The notes beneath the pieces were generated by a model. It had not been told where the DNA came from, did no database searches, and was given only the letters and a program-made list of their open reading frames with translations. A stretch of DNA of 64,000 bases from Fasciola hepatica. Taxonomy: Eukaryota > Platyhelminthes > Trematoda > Plagiorchiida > Fasciolidae. The position numbers and the translations under genes were made by a program. Positions 26,885-40,490 of this stretch are shown in pieces. The first letter of the stretch is position 1, and each line of letters begins with the position of its first letter. The stretch is from contig CANUEZ040000164.1 of assembly GCA_948099385.1 (NCBI GenBank), positions 4,664,501 to 4,728,500 of the forward strand. The letters are read 5' to 3'.

Positions 26885-27691
26885 CATGAGATGGATCTAT
26901 GCTCGTTTGAGAAGAGTAGCATCAGATGAGGTGTTTTAGCGCACAAACAAATGAGGTGTTTGGCTTTTGCAATTTTCAGTCGTTTGTGGCGCCGTCGTTA
27001 AATCCGATGGTATGTCAAAGTTCTAGTGCACACTGCGGTGGTTAGATTTTACCTTCTATCCGGCTCAGAAACATTTCCGTTGAAGTTAGAGGATAGGCGA
27101 ACATTGCCGGCATTCGAGCATCGTTATCTTCGTAGCACTGTTCGAATAAGGGTAGAAAATCGTGTTAGCAGTGCTGAGATTTAACGAAAACTTTTGGGAA
27201 CCAGAGAATAGTCTCTGGATCAAGTAGCGAATCCAAACAGATCAAGGTGATTGCAATTTAATACGCATGCACACCGATTAACTTCATTGACTTACGCTGT
27301 TTTATGAGGCAGGTGGTGGTTGAAGAGTAAGTCGAGATGGCCAGTCCATAACATGGCAGAGAGGTATGAAAAACGTGACCAGTGGACTTGGTCACGTAGG
27401 ATGTGTTAGATATACGGTTTGAGGTTCAAGTGACCCATAAACGGATGGCTGGATATACTAGGTGATATGACGAGACCTCGCGGTCAGCGGCTTAGTTACA
27501 TTCGAACTCGTTCCTTGTTTTCGTGATTTCCACTTCTTACCTTTCTTCGGTTATTTTCCACTTCATGCTTTCATTCATTTGAGCCTCGACTGGATGATGC
27601 TGAAAGATGGCAGCTGAACCAAGAGCACAAAATACCGAGGTAATATTTTTGTTGAACTGAACTGGAACGAACTGATTGAGTGATATCTATC
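26885..27691 (+). repeat. Direct copy of spacer-1 plus arm sequence
   Basis: The block from ATGAGATGGATC to GATTTCCA repeats 11258-11911, and it then continues into sequence equivalent to 13999-14160 of arm 2. It therefore shows the uninterrupted order that is split between spacer and arm in palindrome 1, and includes a long RTE 3' fragment. Confidence 0.85.
26955..27545 (+). pseudogene. RTE-type retrotransposon fragment, second copy
   Basis: This is a near copy of 11325-11911. It reads LAFAIFSRLWRRR, then YLLSGSETFPLKLEDRRTLP and HRYLRSTVRIRVENRVSS, with an extra stop after SSAEI. The tail with DGQSITWQRGMKNVTSGLG follows in another frame. The open frames on its minus strand are shadows. 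Confidence 0.8.
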
Positions 27692-27965
27692 TACCCAAAT
27701 ATGAAGTTAATTCCTAATAGCACTGTTTACGAATGACCATGTTGCACATTTTGATCGAGATTTTCAAGTGTTGGACCCATCGAGTTTGTGAAATTCCTTG
27801 AAATTCACCGGGGCACGTAGGGACAAATAGTTTTGGAATTTTGTCAAATAAAATTATTATGGACACATTTATAAGGATACATTCTCTTATGGATTGATAT
27901 GTTTTCTCTGTACGACAGTCAAGTTTCATCAAGTAAAATGGAAGAAATTTTACTGATTGCTAACT

Positions 27966-27994
27966 CATATATATATATATATATATATATATAC
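27966..27994. repeat. (AT)n run
   Basis: This is a simple AT dinucleotide run of about 28 bp in otherwise unrecognised sequence (27692-28202). Confidence 0.95.
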
Positions 27995-28202
27995 ATGGAC
28001 TCGGAATCAAACTTGATGTCACTGAATCAATAACCAGTACAGAAGTACGGGCCCCAAATACAGATGAACATTTCAGGTGGTCAGTGAAAAATGTGCGCCA
28101 TCCTGTGACATTCAGTTTTTTTGTATCATACATACAGATTAAATGCGGAACAATGAATGATGAACAGAATTTGACAAAAAATGTCCAGGCCACCAGACGC
28201 GG

Positions 28203-28435
28203 TTTAGGGCGGCCACTCTTTAGAATTGGCGGCTATCAGTGCCATAGACCCAGCGGCTCGAGCAATGCTTCGGAGATATCAAATGATAAACGCAGAAAGA
28301 CGCCGAACATTCTTAACGCGAACTGACCGGGTCTCGCAGCAGTAGAGTAATACACTGCGAACCACGTCGACGTACACCAGGCACTTACAAGAGAACGGGA
28401 TAATACGGTGACGACATGGATGTCGCAGATTTGTT
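28203..28435 (-). pseudogene. RTE-type RT fragment, inverted copy
   Basis: This is the minus-strand counterpart of 12325-12560, with NLRHPCRHRI, SVLLYCCETRSVRVKNVRRL and SAFII before a stop. It is joined directly to the start of unit copy 3, and one open frame (28279-28623, minus) runs across that junction, creating a meaningless fusion. Confidence 0.78.
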
Positions 28436-31400
28436 AGAGCGGTAATAACTCGCACTAGGATGAATGATGCACAATCACAAACGAATAAGCCAATAAGTGA
28501 AAACGACTCTATGATGATCAGATAGGGAATGGACAGAGGAATAGAGAATGAAGTGCAGGCTAAGGGAGCGAAAGGTTCATGGGGAAGAAATGGGTTCTGG
28601 ATGAGAGAAAGTACAGCATCCAATTATCAGCTAATACGCAACCGACAAGGAATACTGGTATGAAAACGGGTGACGTGAGTGGTGTATATGGATCAAATTT
28701 CACTGTTATAGGGCTAGGCAAGTCAAAGGTCAATCGTTTTACCAAATCAAAACAAAATCAAACGTAGGTGAAAATCTGTGGGTCGGGGGCCGGGCGAGGA
28801 GGATCAATGGTTTCAGTTGGCGGGCTGAATTTATTTTCTCAAGTTTCGTAGATACCGTTATAGCAGACGTATCGGTTAAAACAAGGACCTCTTGCTTGGA
28901 AAGGATTATACTGTGCAGACAATGATTAGAGGAGCCTTTAGAATGCCAACTATGAAGTATTTTTTCCATTAGTATAAGTACTGTTTTCTGTAGAGGAGTG
29001 TGTTCAGGGTTGGAGAGTACTCTCGCTTGATCAGTTCAATAAAGGGGAGCTGTAAAAACTGATATATGGTTATATCTTAGCCGGCTTCGGTTAGTGAGGC
29101 TACCCAAATTCTATCCGGATATAATAGTAAGTGAGTACCCTTCATTCAACTGGTCGCCATACAATGAAGATAAACACACACGGTGTATACTGGAAATGAA
29201 ATTCTACTAATAATAGGTTAACGGTTGTTCAGACAAATCCCAGAAACCGTCGTCAAGAAACACATTCGCCCACAGCCTCATTATTGACAATGCTCGAACT
29301 GACTGAGTAAGCTATCCCCGAATGGATGCACTCGCAGGTAAGCGTCCCCAACAACCATTCCCATTCCTCTGTAAACCAAATAAATGCATTATATGGAAGA
29401 TGAAGTCTAATTAGTCTATCTTATAAAGAAATGCTGTTCTATCGTGTTTAGTTATATTCCTCGATCAGTGTTCCAACTAAATTAAACTCGTGATGAGCGC
29501 ATCACCTGCCTGCCGGACTACCATCGTGATTCACTGATAGGAATATATTATTCCTAACTCCTGACCAACAACTTTCGAGTGCATTAGGGCACCGTTCTTT
29601 AACCAAAACCTTTTTCCGCGTAAATCAGTGATATGTATCTCAACTCTCCCATTCCAAAGTAAGTCCCCGATTTCATTCTAGAACATGCAATGTGCAACTT
29701 TTCCGGTTTCCAATCACTTAGCAAAACTTGTAAAACCTTTGCCACTTCCATCCAGTTGCATTGGGAAATAAAACATTGAAATGGTCTTTCTACATAGTGC
29801 TTTTTCACTTTCACTTTTCCTCGCAGATAACAAGAAAAATAACGTCAGTGTTTTCACTCTTTTCTGTGATCTCAGTCGATCACCCAGTTCTCTGAATCTA
29901 AGTACTGGCACAAGACCGACGGAGAACTTCAATGAAAAAGTATATTCTACCCAACACTTTGAGATATTAATAATTAGCAATTGCCGGTTGTCAAAACAAT
30001 TTAGATTATTTTGCATACCCAGGACGTTTTCAGTCCATATATGTATGCTCACACAATTCCATACCCCACAACAATTTCACCCTAATTACGTTTATTCTTT
30101 CATTTTCCCACGGTCATCGCATTATTCTGTCAGATTCTGTGGTGTTCTGAAGGAACACAGTTATTTCGCAAGATCTGATTAGAATCAACCTTTTTCTCTT
30201 ATCTCTGCTGAAAAGCTTATCTTTAAACATAGCGGCAGACATATCGCGCCACGTGAAAAGTTGACCGAGAACATACTTTTGGGCCATAACCAACCCCTGT
30301 ATACCGAATTTCATTTCTACTTGTCCTAGTCCACGACACGTTATGATTTCCGGGGTATCACTTCAAAGAAAATAGTAGTAGTACCCGAGTTCTGCGCCAA
30401 TCCGGCGAATTCAGAAAAGAATGATGTTGCGACCTAATGTCTTTGAATAAAATGTTAGCACATGCGCTTAAAATTCCTAGAATACAGTACTTTATTCCAG
30501 AACACTAACAAGTTTTACCAAGTTACGCGCATAGAATCCAAAACCGATTTCGCATAAAGTTAGCAATTTATTCCCGCCCATAGGAAACGAAAACTTCATT
30601 TGTATAACTTACATATAGTGTTACCTTGCCGAATAGGGAGACCAAAGAAAATGTCACCTTTCATCCGGATACTGTGGGTTGAAAAACACTGAGGGTTTAT
30701 CCACATTAAAGAGACAAACCAATGACTAGTTCTACTGCTATCGAGAATCGACGGTTTTGCCTGTCTTATACACGTGCCTTGAATCAACAATCACAGAACG
30801 ATCGATCGTCAGCTCCAATCAATTTTATTGATGTTTCTAGCTTGTTCATATGTACGCGTGAACACAGACGCCATCACTCAGTCAACCAGCATTCAGTCAA
30901 TGCCGGTCTAATTTGTGACCAAATGGACTAGAATTTGACACCATTCGGAAGACAAGACGTTGTCCGTGGTTTGCCTCAATCGCTAACACGAATACATGTG
31001 CCCCCAATTGCATTTTTGAAATGTGCGTGCGACGAGCAGCTTCCGAATGTTCCTCATGGGACCCACTGAATATCGGTACTCGTTTCACTAACAATATTAT
31101 AAATTGAGACGTTCAGATGTGTCCCCAAGCTCAAACAGCACATTCTAGATGATACAAAATTGAGTGTATGATGTTCACGTATGGAGCCGAATGTCATTTT
31201 GGGTGCGCATCATGGACGGTTGTAGTTTGAATTTTCAAAATGTCAAACTATTCTAGGTTGAAGATGTCTATCGTGATTCGAAGACGGCAAAGTAGATGGT
31301 CACGTATCACATTGAATCAGTGTCCACAGCCTGTTCTGTGAATGTTGTTGATCCAGCGGTGTAGCTCACGAGGTATGAAAATCTGGGTATGAATATCGAA

Positions 31401-32181
31401 GGTAACGGAAACCGGATGTCTGTCGAGCTAAGAGACAATGCACTGGCACCAACCGTATTACCACACCGAAACTATTGTAGCATTCGGTTTAACTTTTTCA
31501 GAACCATGGTTTTCAGTTATATCTGGTAGTTTGAGGTAGATTTGGAATGTGAGTTAGTTCTTTCCAATTCAACCGAGAATCATTATGAGATGAGGAAATC
31601 AAACAAAAGGTCCGGACAATGGAACGGATCTAGCGAGAGCAAAATTGACCAATGGCTTGAGAGTTAGCAACAGTAAAATGCTAAGCTGAATAAAACATCG
31701 TTGGATAACACAATCGAACCATTCACATTGAATGTCTGTAATCATTTGGAACATGAATGAAAACGTCATATGAGCATGAGACCCAGAAAGACGAATTCGA
31801 ACATTCCACTGAGGATTATGTTGGAGACATCATGCACATTCATTACATTATCAGGCAAGAAAAAAAGGTATCATGTTCCTTTCAGCAATTTTCTCGAGCC
31901 AATACTGGATGTAAACACCAGGTATATTAACCATGTGCCCTTATATATTTAGGCAAAATAAATTATATTTCTGTGTTTATGTAGAGCGGTATTTGGTAAT
32001 TCGGAATAAACGGTCAGCAAAAATGCTGTCAGGCTTTGTCTGAAATTTCAAACAAGAGTTATATTCACCGACTTTATGCTTGTACTGTGAAGATTTCTCA
32101 TCGACGATGAATCACTAACTAACTACCGGTAACAGTTTGGGCTGTCCTAGAAATTTTTTTCTCATTCAAGTTTCCTAACAG

Positions 32182-32280
32182 TTCCGGAATGAAACAGCCG
32201 TGTTGAAATGCACGGATATGGCACCAGGATTCCAATATATGTTCGGAGGCTCAATGGTTCAATCGTTAGAAAAGGCACAT
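32182..32280 (+). other. Exon-like block, copy 3
   Basis: This is a copy of 22155-22253 with one replacement (H to Q) and the flanking donor changed to GTAAAT. Confidence 0.33.
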
Positions 32281-32736
32281 GTAAATATACCACCGAACAA
32301 AATGGGCAAATCTTGGTGAGTCGGAACAACTGTTCATTTCATGACCTTCAATAAAACCTTTGAAATTCAACGATATGGATGGAACAGCACCCAGAGAAAA
32401 GGGACTACGAGATCGATTTTTGAACTAAGTACCGCGCACTGGAGCCATTCTATATTTCAACGTTGGTTATTGGGGTATGACCAATTTTGTACGTATCAGA
32501 ATCAAATTCCCTCAAGTTATTATTCGTAAGCGAAACCATCTGTGCCACTTTCTATTGCTCAATGGTCGGTAATGTACGCACAAAAACCATCACGAGGTGC
32601 ATTATTGCACCAATGTAGCTTGCACTTCCAGTCATTCGCTATGCTATTAATCAGTGCGATAGAATACTACGACTGTTTTCATACTATTATCACGCAATTA
32701 CTTGCAAATAGTGTGTGGCATTGACGAATATTTGCC

Positions 32737-32932
32737 TTGCTGACTACCTCTCGGATTCCACCTTTCACGCACAAACCTCAGGTCATCCGACCAACCTGCA
32801 CTCGGAAGCACCAGACTCGAGTTTCGCTCTTGCTTGATATCATCAGTGGTGCATATCCTCTGCCACACCCAGGTTTTGAACCCGGGCCTTTTAACCTCGA
32901 AGGCGTGTGTTACCACCGCGCCACCCTGTTTT
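32737..32932 (-). mobile_element. tRNA-derived SINE carrying H2, copy 3
   Basis: This was duplicated together with copy 3 of the unit, so it is not an independent insertion. Head and hammerhead are as in 22710-22905. Confidence 0.75.
32808..32852 (-). ncRNA. Hammerhead ribozyme H2 in tRNA-headed SINE, copy 3
   Basis: This is the direct duplicate of 22781-22825 with one change in the helix II loop (AAGCAA). Core, helix I, helix III and GTC are intact, and helix II is weak in the same way. Confidence 0.8.
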
Positions 32933-33327
32933 CGTCCGGACTGATCTGAATCGCCAAGGTAAGCTTGTTCAGGTGTCGACCTCTAGGACAGCCAGAGATG
33001 CCCAACAGCTTCGAATGGAGACACGGTACCAGCCCCGTTAACTCAAAGCGAATGCCGCCCCCTATTTTAAACCTGCATCGCATTTTTCATAGATAACCAC
33101 GCAATTACTTGCGAGTAGTGTGTGTGATTGATGAATATTCGTTTTGCTGACTGTTTTCATAGTGTTTGTTGCCAGACTATAATTGGCATTTGAATGGACG
33201 CACCGTGACAGAGTATTACACTCCTTCCAGTACTCATGTCTGCTGACTGGTCGTTTCCGTTGATCAGTTATTATTTACATCTCATTTTTACCACAAAGGC
33301 CCCAGCTGTCTATTTTATTTATTATTT

Positions 33328-33622
33328 ACCGAACGCTTTTGATAGATTGCATAGCTCATTTAGGATTTTCCATAAGCCATTCACCCTTTCTCAGTCCAGT
33401 ATTTTCAACAGAAATACCTGATAAATTTTACAACCAAATTATATTCTATAATTAGTACTACACAGTGTGTAGGTAATCATGAGCTACACTCCGTCTCGCT
33501 TACGTTGTGATTTGATATTGACATCGCTCTGTCAACCTGTTGAATCAAGTGACTGTCGTGCCATAGAACATCAATGAACACAGTAGGTGGCAGAGTATAG
33601 AATGAAGTCAGCTTTTCGCACG
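33328..33622 (+). repeat. Short slice of arm sequence at the end of copy 3
   Basis: This matches 14536-14830 with a constant offset of about 18792 bp and few differences. It begins at CCGAACGCTTTTGATAG and ends at GCTTTTCGCACG, after which the sequence is not repeated elsewhere in the window. In arm 2 this slice lies about 4.4 kb upstream of the sequence that starts copy 3, so the order is changed here. Confidence 0.85.
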
Positions 33623-36600
33623 ACCAGGTTAACCAATAAAGGAACACAATAAGAACTAGGACAACATCCACAAAGAATTGTGGGTATTTGCAGATTGGTC
33701 CCTGACCAGGAAATACTACCCTGACGATACACCTTCTGTTCGACATGGTTGACAGGCAGATATTAGGTGTAAGTTCCCGCAGTCCTACCAAATAAGGGGG
33801 GAGGGGTGAATACATGTGACCAGTGACTATATTTTGTGCTACGACCAAATACTCGCAGTGCCTTCATCGCAACGAACTACGCATATGGGAGATTTATAAT
33901 CTGCAGAACGTGGTAATACAGATAGATGGAATACTTTTCTCATCATTCCTTTACTTCAGAGCTGTCAAATAGCCAATGCACAGAAATTTGCCCCATTTAT
34001 TTTTATGCATGGTCGATCATATTCGAAATAATGTGCTACATGATAATTCCTGCCTGCCTGATGGAAGCCGGTTTGTTTTGAAGCAAAACTCAATACATGA
34101 ATGCTTCTGAATAAGGTACACCAGTGCATTTTGGTCACTGGTTGAGAGCACAAAATGAGGTTGCTTGATGTATTGTCGTGTGTAATACACTCATCTTTGC
34201 ATTTGATATCATATGGCGAACAAATTTGGAGAGCTCGTCGAGTTACTTCCTCGGGAAAGTTGTATTCAAATAACCTCTAATCTGAAAAGTCAGCAGCTAG
34301 CAAGCTTTTTCTCTATGCTTCACAACTGGCTGAATATAGCTTATTGAAAAGTCACGGAAAGTAGAGCAATAGGAGAAATAGCAAGCAAATTGATAATCAT
34401 ACTGTCAACCAATGACAGTTTCCAAGTTCACGTAGCTACGACGTTATCGGTGTCACGAGAGATTATCTGTGTAGATATTTTCATGGGGTTTAGTTTTTCT
34501 CATTATCTGAATATCAGTATCTACACGATGTGCTTTATTTAGCAAGTTTTGGGTCATCGGAAGCAAGCTTGTTTTCTACCGAACGTTCCGATACATCATC
34601 GGAGTATTTTCAATTATCTCTCCTTTCTAATCTGTATATTAATCTCCATTATGGAAGAGGGCCATCCGACCCAGTAGTGTGACTGTAAAGGGGAGAGACC
34701 AAGCCAAATGAACATAAAGGTGCATGGATGAAAGCTAACCATCGTCCCAGTCATGCAATAACTACCACAGCCAGTTCGATGGTCACCAAATAATTTTCAT
34801 CATCCAAACGAGTGGTACCTCGCTCGTTAATTTATTAATTCACAGGCCCGCATAAAGGCGAACATGCAGGCTATCCATAATTTCGTGTGGCATCTCAACG
34901 CGAATAATTGGCCATATACAAGCCAAATTGTGTTTCTCCATTTGTACTCAAAAAGGGTTGGTTTCCGCACTCGATTAACTCCCCAGATTCGTGTGTCATG
35001 CGGCATTGAATACGTAAATGAGTGCGCTCCACAGAACGATGAATTAAATAGCCAAATCGAGGAAGGTCAGCCAATGACGAATATTCACTAGTGGGTGTAG
35101 TACCGAGCATTGATGTACCAATCTACGAGTTCTGATTTCCTCAGGCTAGTATTTTACTTCGAGATTTTTTATAAAGTGGACTTCGAATTTTCACGATGGC
35201 ATGGGCTAATTAATAATTGAGTTTTATTTTGGCCCACATATATTCCCGAAAAATGTACGTTCATATCGCCATTCTGGTATTCCCTCATTGTCCAATAAAT
35301 GAGGCGTTTGCTTGAGACATTTTGTCCATTTCATTCAGTTACTGCAAACAGAAAGAAGACACTACGAGATGCAATCATTTCGTTTGTACGAAACAAAGAG
35401 CCACAGAACAGTTTACTAATAGACGGAAACCTCTAAACACAGGAAAATATTGTTCCTGCAAAGTTCACATCGAAGAACTTGTTCAGTAAACTGAAACCAA
35501 TCACAACCCAAAAGCTTTAATTGGTAGCTTCACCAAAGATTGAAAAAGAAAGTTCCTTGAAGGCCCATTTTGTGCACGCAGCATTCAAGTTAACCCCAAG
35601 CTTCCCCAATGCTTAGTGAACATATTTGATCCCGTCAAGAAATAAACAAATGTTCATTGTTCACCAGACTCATTTGAACTTGCAGCATTTGTAAAGAGTT
35701 TGACGGTGTCTAATTGTAGAATGTGTTCAGTGAAAAGCGAATCTCTTCTAACTCGAGTACTTCTGCGACAAACTGTCGATCTAATTTGCGATATTATTTT
35801 ACCTAACTATACTATGCTGCATATCGCTTTTTTTTCATTTGAAGCACCTCACTCACTTAAGTGACGGAAATACGGGTTCTCATTTTAGGGATAGGTATAC
35901 AAACATGTTGATGGTGTGCCAATGTGAAGACAAATAGGTCTTACAATAGCAAATATTTTTCTGGGAATAATCGAAAACCAGTTGATCGATCAAACTAGAG
36001 AGTTTTCCGTATACAAACACCATGTTGATGATATTTTACCATTTCGAATGATGATAGTTTATTCAGTTTAGCAATAATCTCAAATCTGTCCATCCCAATT
36101 TATCTGTTCCTTACTAAAATGATTCGGACATCAGTTGCCCCTCTTAAACAATTCAGTCACAAAGCGTCCAGATGGCACACCACAACGGGTCCTTCACACG
36201 AAGACAAACTAAACTAAACATTATATACAATTCTCCAGGTTTGACTCGATTGCTTACAAACGCGGTTTTGTCAGGACTTTTCTTATTAGGGCCCATTACA
36301 TTTGTACTTCTGAATAACTGGTTGATGGTTGTCCAAAATATTTCACTGAACAACACAGCAAACCACGATGCAAAATAGACCCCATGTTGGTTGTTCAATA
36401 AAGCCAAACGATTTTATTTGTTCTTCTTAAGGATAACTACATTTTAGTCATTTACGACGTAGTCTGAGGTCGGCTCTATGTCAAACATGTGTGAGGATCT
36501 TGTTGCGCATAGCGCAAACCACAAGGCGATTAGGATTAAATGGTCAATCTGGCAGTCACATTATTTCACATGTTGTTCACCAATAGAGTTGTAATTGCGG

Positions 36601-38190
36601 TAATACGTACATATGCGGAACAGGATAATACTCCGCTCAATGAACGACTACACACATTCAAAATGGAGTCTGCACTCAATGAATCGGTTAGACTGCACAA
36701 GAAAATGTCTGGCAAGAATTCAAGTGTGATCTTTCTGAAACCATCTGACTTCAGCGGGTTGTCGAGTTAACCTGACCCGATTCTTCAGAGTGCGAGTATT
36801 CAACCAGAATACCAAAATCTAGCATTAGGCGTAACCATGCTCAATGATGAGAAACATTTTCTTATTTGCAGTGTTGTGTATGCACCGTTGTGCAATATAT
36901 TGCCGGTCCATTCTGTGTGAAACTGGAAAGTTGCAAAAGTAATATTATAAACATCTTAGTACTCATTCAGATAGTTGGTCCCCGTGTCACAAGACCGAGG
37001 AACTAACTCTAAGCACTAAACGAATACCAATTGATGAATCACGTGAGTACATCAGTGATTTGGTCGTCTGAAAATTTAAACGGAAAGAAAGGATCCTAAA
37101 GCATAAACTGTACACGAACTGTGAGGATATCCATTGTCATCGTCTACATTGCTGGCAAATCCACATTTCATATGAGCAGAAGATTAGTGAGATATTCACA
37201 AAGAAGTGAATCCTATCGACATACATACTGTTGTTTGACATAAACAGGAAGCTACTGAGCACAAAATTGGTTTTGTACGATTTAGCAAGGTTGAATGGAA
37301 TAATGTTGGGGAAAATGTTTTTGTCAACTTATTTTGTTTTACGTATGAAATGATGTACATTTTCTGGAGAGGGACAGCGGTCAATAGGGAGCTTCCTTAA
37401 TGGAAAAGACGGTGGAGTCAGGATTAGAACCAGAACCCATAATGCACATCTCTCTAGTTATCTTCCGGGGAAATGTCCACGGTAAATGGCTTTTTGCTCA
37501 GCTTTTCACGACTCACCATATGCCAAGCCCTCACACGAGAAACAAACCCATCGTCAAAATGACAAGCATCGAGATTTGAATTCCCTGACGGAGTGAATAC
37601 GTGCACTCACTTGTTGGGCTTGCGAAGCAGCCGTTGCAGCCCGGGATACTAGTCGCACTGGAAATCGCTGCCACCTTATGTCCTACGGTGAGTGAGAATG
37701 GGTCGGAATGGCTTCACGCTGGATTAGTGACAGGGATTTCATTAGGAGTCCTTTTGGCGTATTATACGAAACATAGGTCTATTATTCGACTTTCTAAGTA
37801 TTCTACATTGGGCTGCATATTTGTGAGGTTTCTCTGTTGTTTATTTAATAATTGGTGCTCCTATTCGGGTTAAAACTCGGAGCAGCAGCTAAGTGGTGAA
37901 CACACACAACTTTTGCAGGCAGGGAGGAAACGACACAAAAAATGCAATATCGAAGGCCTCGGCAATTTCAATTTGATCGCCATTTTAAAGATGTCGTGGA
38001 TGTTTAGTTTTAGTGGGTCTTTTCTTCACTAATGCGTCGACAAATTAAACTACTGCCGAGGCGTGCTCAAATGACCTTGATGCCAACACCCACACTGATG
38101 TTCAGTCCAGATCGTTGTGTTGTCGGTGAGTGGCCTTGGCTCCCATCGCTGCGCTTTGGATGTTTTGTCTAGAAGGCAGAATTTACGAGG
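33623..38190. other. Unannotated single-copy stretch between copy 3 and the CR1 fragment
   Basis: This is the longest part of the window (4.6 kb) with no repeat matches and no recognised element. Frames are short, up to about 120 codons, with no motif I can name. Confidence 0.6.
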
Positions 38191-38199
38191 CAGTATCAC

Positions 38200-38690
38200 C
38201 TTACCAGATATAAGTTCATTTACGCAAATATCAGGGGATCATTACCTCACCCCTCGTTCACACGGCTAGTTCTGGGAACCCTGTTTTCCAGCTGGAGTCT
38301 AGGGCCTTCTTGGATATTTGTACATTGCTGCATCTAAAGGCATCCTCTGACAGTCGATTCCACATAGTTACAATCTTTTTGTACAAAATTTAACTCGTAT
38401 ATCTAGCCTTGAGTGTGTCCTTCTTACCGTAAGACTATGTCCTCGGGGTCAGACACGAACAAATCGACCATTTCTATTCCCGACAAACCCATTTTATTTT
38501 TGAACAATCCTATTAGGTTATTCCGGTTTTTAGGACGCCCTAAAGAAAAGAGATTCAGATCTTCCAGAAGCTAGGCCTAAGATTTGTTCTTCCGACTGGT
38601 GACCATTCTAGTTGCAACTGGAACTCCCATTTTTCGAATTGTTCCACAGACATCGTTAAGAGGCCTTTTCAATGCATATCATACGAAAGA
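38200..38690 (-). pseudogene. CR1-like non-LTR retrotransposon, RT C-terminal end
   Basis: The minus strand reads VPVATRMVTSRKNKS, stops, LEDLNLFSLGRPKNRNNLI, GLFKNKMGLSGIEMVDLFV, then RGHSLTVRRTHSRLDIRVKF in a shifted frame, and MWNRLSEDAFRCSNVQ in a further one. This is the usual C-terminal order of CR1/jockey-group reverse transcriptases (L-rich 'LFSL..RR' block, RGH, WN.LP). Stops and frameshifts show it is inactive. It lies just upstream of, and opposite to, the gypsy remnant. Confidence 0.7.
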
Positions 38691-38759
38691 ATTTCTCTTG
38701 ACCTACTCATACAGGCATCACCATGTGAACCATACTGATCAAATACACGGCTCGTAACA

Positions 38760-38850
38760 AAATATTCAGGAAGTAAAGTATTCTTCGCTCAGCAATAACA
38801 GTTACATCAATAACTTGTTGTCCTGTCTTATGGAGGAAGGCACATGAGCA
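38760..38850 (-). repeat. Dispersed block (LHKTGQ) next to gypsy RNase H
   Basis: This matches 13480-13560 over roughly 80-90 bp with many substitutions. It abuts the 5' edge of the gypsy coding remnant on the opposite strand, so the gypsy element and this block are probably unrelated neighbours. Confidence 0.45.
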
Positions 38851-39301
38851 GCCCCTTGCAGACTTACGTTTGGCTCTTTGCACAGCACTTGTGCTAGCAC
38901 TGCCAGATCTGGCTGAAGAAGCTAGTGAGTTTATTCTGGATTCAAACGCGAGTGACGGGGCCATTGGAGCCGTGTTATCACAGGTCGTACGAGAGGGACT
39001 AGAGCATGTCATCGCTGACGGCGGTAAAACTTTAGGTAAACGGGAGAAAAATTATTGCACATCACGAATAGAAATGCTAGATTTGGTCACCTTTGCAAAA
39101 TGTCTAAACAGTATCTAATCAGCCGACGATTTCGAATTCACATAGACCACCATGCCCTTCTGTGATTACAAAACTTCAAAGACTCCCCAGGGGTAGACAG
39201 CCCGGTGGCAGAAGTAGTAGCAGGAGTTTGAATACGTGATAGAACACCGAGCTGGTATTGGACATTCGAATGCGGACACATTATCGAGGAGGCTGGTTTG
39301 A
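38850..39301 (+). pseudogene. Ty3/gypsy pol remnant: RNase H
   Basis: The frame at 38870-39118 reads LCTALVLALPDL, FILDSNASDGAIGAVLSQ, LEHVIADGGKTLGKREKNY and EMLDLVTF, the RNase H domain that follows reverse transcriptase in Ty3/gypsy elements. The first catalytic Asp (DSNAS) and the Glu (EML) are visible; the next Asp appears in another frame as IHIDHH. The domain ends with EHRAGIGHSNADTLSRR. No reverse transcriptase is found upstream, so the element is 5' truncated. Confidence 0.85.
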
Positions 39302-39569
39302 AACCGCGGAGATTGCCCTTCCTGCACCGTTTGCTATGTGATACAGATCAGTCCACAGGAGGACATTGGGGAGCAGTGAGGCTTAATCCAGTCCAGCGAT
39401 AGCGACACAAGCTTCATCTACGCAAAGTAGAAGACAAGAAATGAGAAGCCTAGTGAGCGAGAGATGGCGGGATGCGGTTTATGGACCAAGCATCTCTGGA
39501 GCCTCTGGGATAATTTGAGCATTGTGGATAATGTGCCAGTCTTCCAGTTTGATCCCAATTATCCAACCA

Positions 39570-40490
39570 AAGCCTTTGTCCCTCGGCTCATGGTACAAAA
39601 TGTTGTTACGACATTGCACACTGAGCGAGACCATGCCAGTGCCAATTAAACTAAAGCAAACTGCAAGGACTCGGTTCTGGTGGCCTTACTAGGGAGGAGA
39701 TTTATTGGATTTCTGTGGAACGTGCGAAAATTGTGGCAGCTTCAAGAATCCCAGAAATGCACCATGTGCTCCGTTTCAACCCATAGTGGTGTGGTTTCCC
39801 AATGGAATAGTTGGTATGGATTTATTCGGATTCATACCACTGACGCAACAGGGAAATAAATACTTGCTGGTTCTCGTCGACTATTTTACTAAAGGGTGCG
39901 AAGCGATACCTCTGAGGTCCGGAGATGCCAAAACCGTAGAACATGAGGTCCTCAAGCACTGGATTTGTCAGTGGGGGGCATCGGGCCAACTATACTCTGA
40001 TAAGGCTACGAATTCCGAAGCTGTCTCATACCGAAGCTTTGAATCTCTCTTGGTACTGACGAACATTCACTACCTCTTACTACCCGCAAGGGAACGGATC
40101 AGTGGAGCGCACTAATCGGACACTTGTGAATGTCCTGGGAGCCTTCGTCGAGCACGGTTGAGATTGGAACAAGAAAATACACTTCTGCTTGCTAACGTAT
40201 CGCGCTTCGGTGCACGCCTCAACAGACCAGACTCAAAGCTTCCTCTGAACAGGAAGGGAGATTCGGTTTCCTTCAAATTTGCGAATACCCACAATCCATA
40301 ACCAAAACGCTACGGTAGTGGAGTACGTCAGCAAACTGCGGCACACAATAAGGAATGGTGAAGAACTTGCTCGAGCCCATCTCCGGACAGCACAGAGGCG
40401 GTAAAACGAATATGATGACAGAACGATGTTTCGCGCTCCATTACAATCTGGAGATTCCGTGTGGATTCATACGTCAGATCCCACATGGGG
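39570..40490 (+). pseudogene. Ty3/gypsy pol remnant: integrase
   Basis: This follows the RNase H in the Ty3/gypsy order. The HHCC zinc finger is traceable (LHTERDHAS, then CGTCENC). The catalytic core shows the first Asp in GMDLFG, the DYFTKGCEA block, the second Asp in LYSDKATNSE, and, after a frameshift near 40070, the Glu in GNGSVERTNRTL. A downstream LRTAQRR, PLQSGDSVWIH stretch matches the usual C-terminal part. At least two stops and two frameshifts are present. No LTR was recognised on either side. Confidence 0.85.

Larger units (their letters stand above)
28460..33313 (+). repeat. Unit copy 3 (4.85 kb, direct)
   Basis: This is a direct copy of 18903-23286 that keeps the roughly 468 bp missing from copy 2, so it resembles arm 1 in that respect. 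On its left it abuts an RTE fragment (28203-28435). On its right it is joined through a short T-rich stretch to a 295 bp slice of arm sequence equivalent to 14536-14830 (33328-33622). The junctions show that it was assembled by several rearrangements. Confidence 0.9.

Noticed and set aside
28279..28623. 114-codon minus-strand frame as one protein
   Set aside because: It crosses the junction between unit copy 3 and an RTE fragment; its two halves have unrelated origins.
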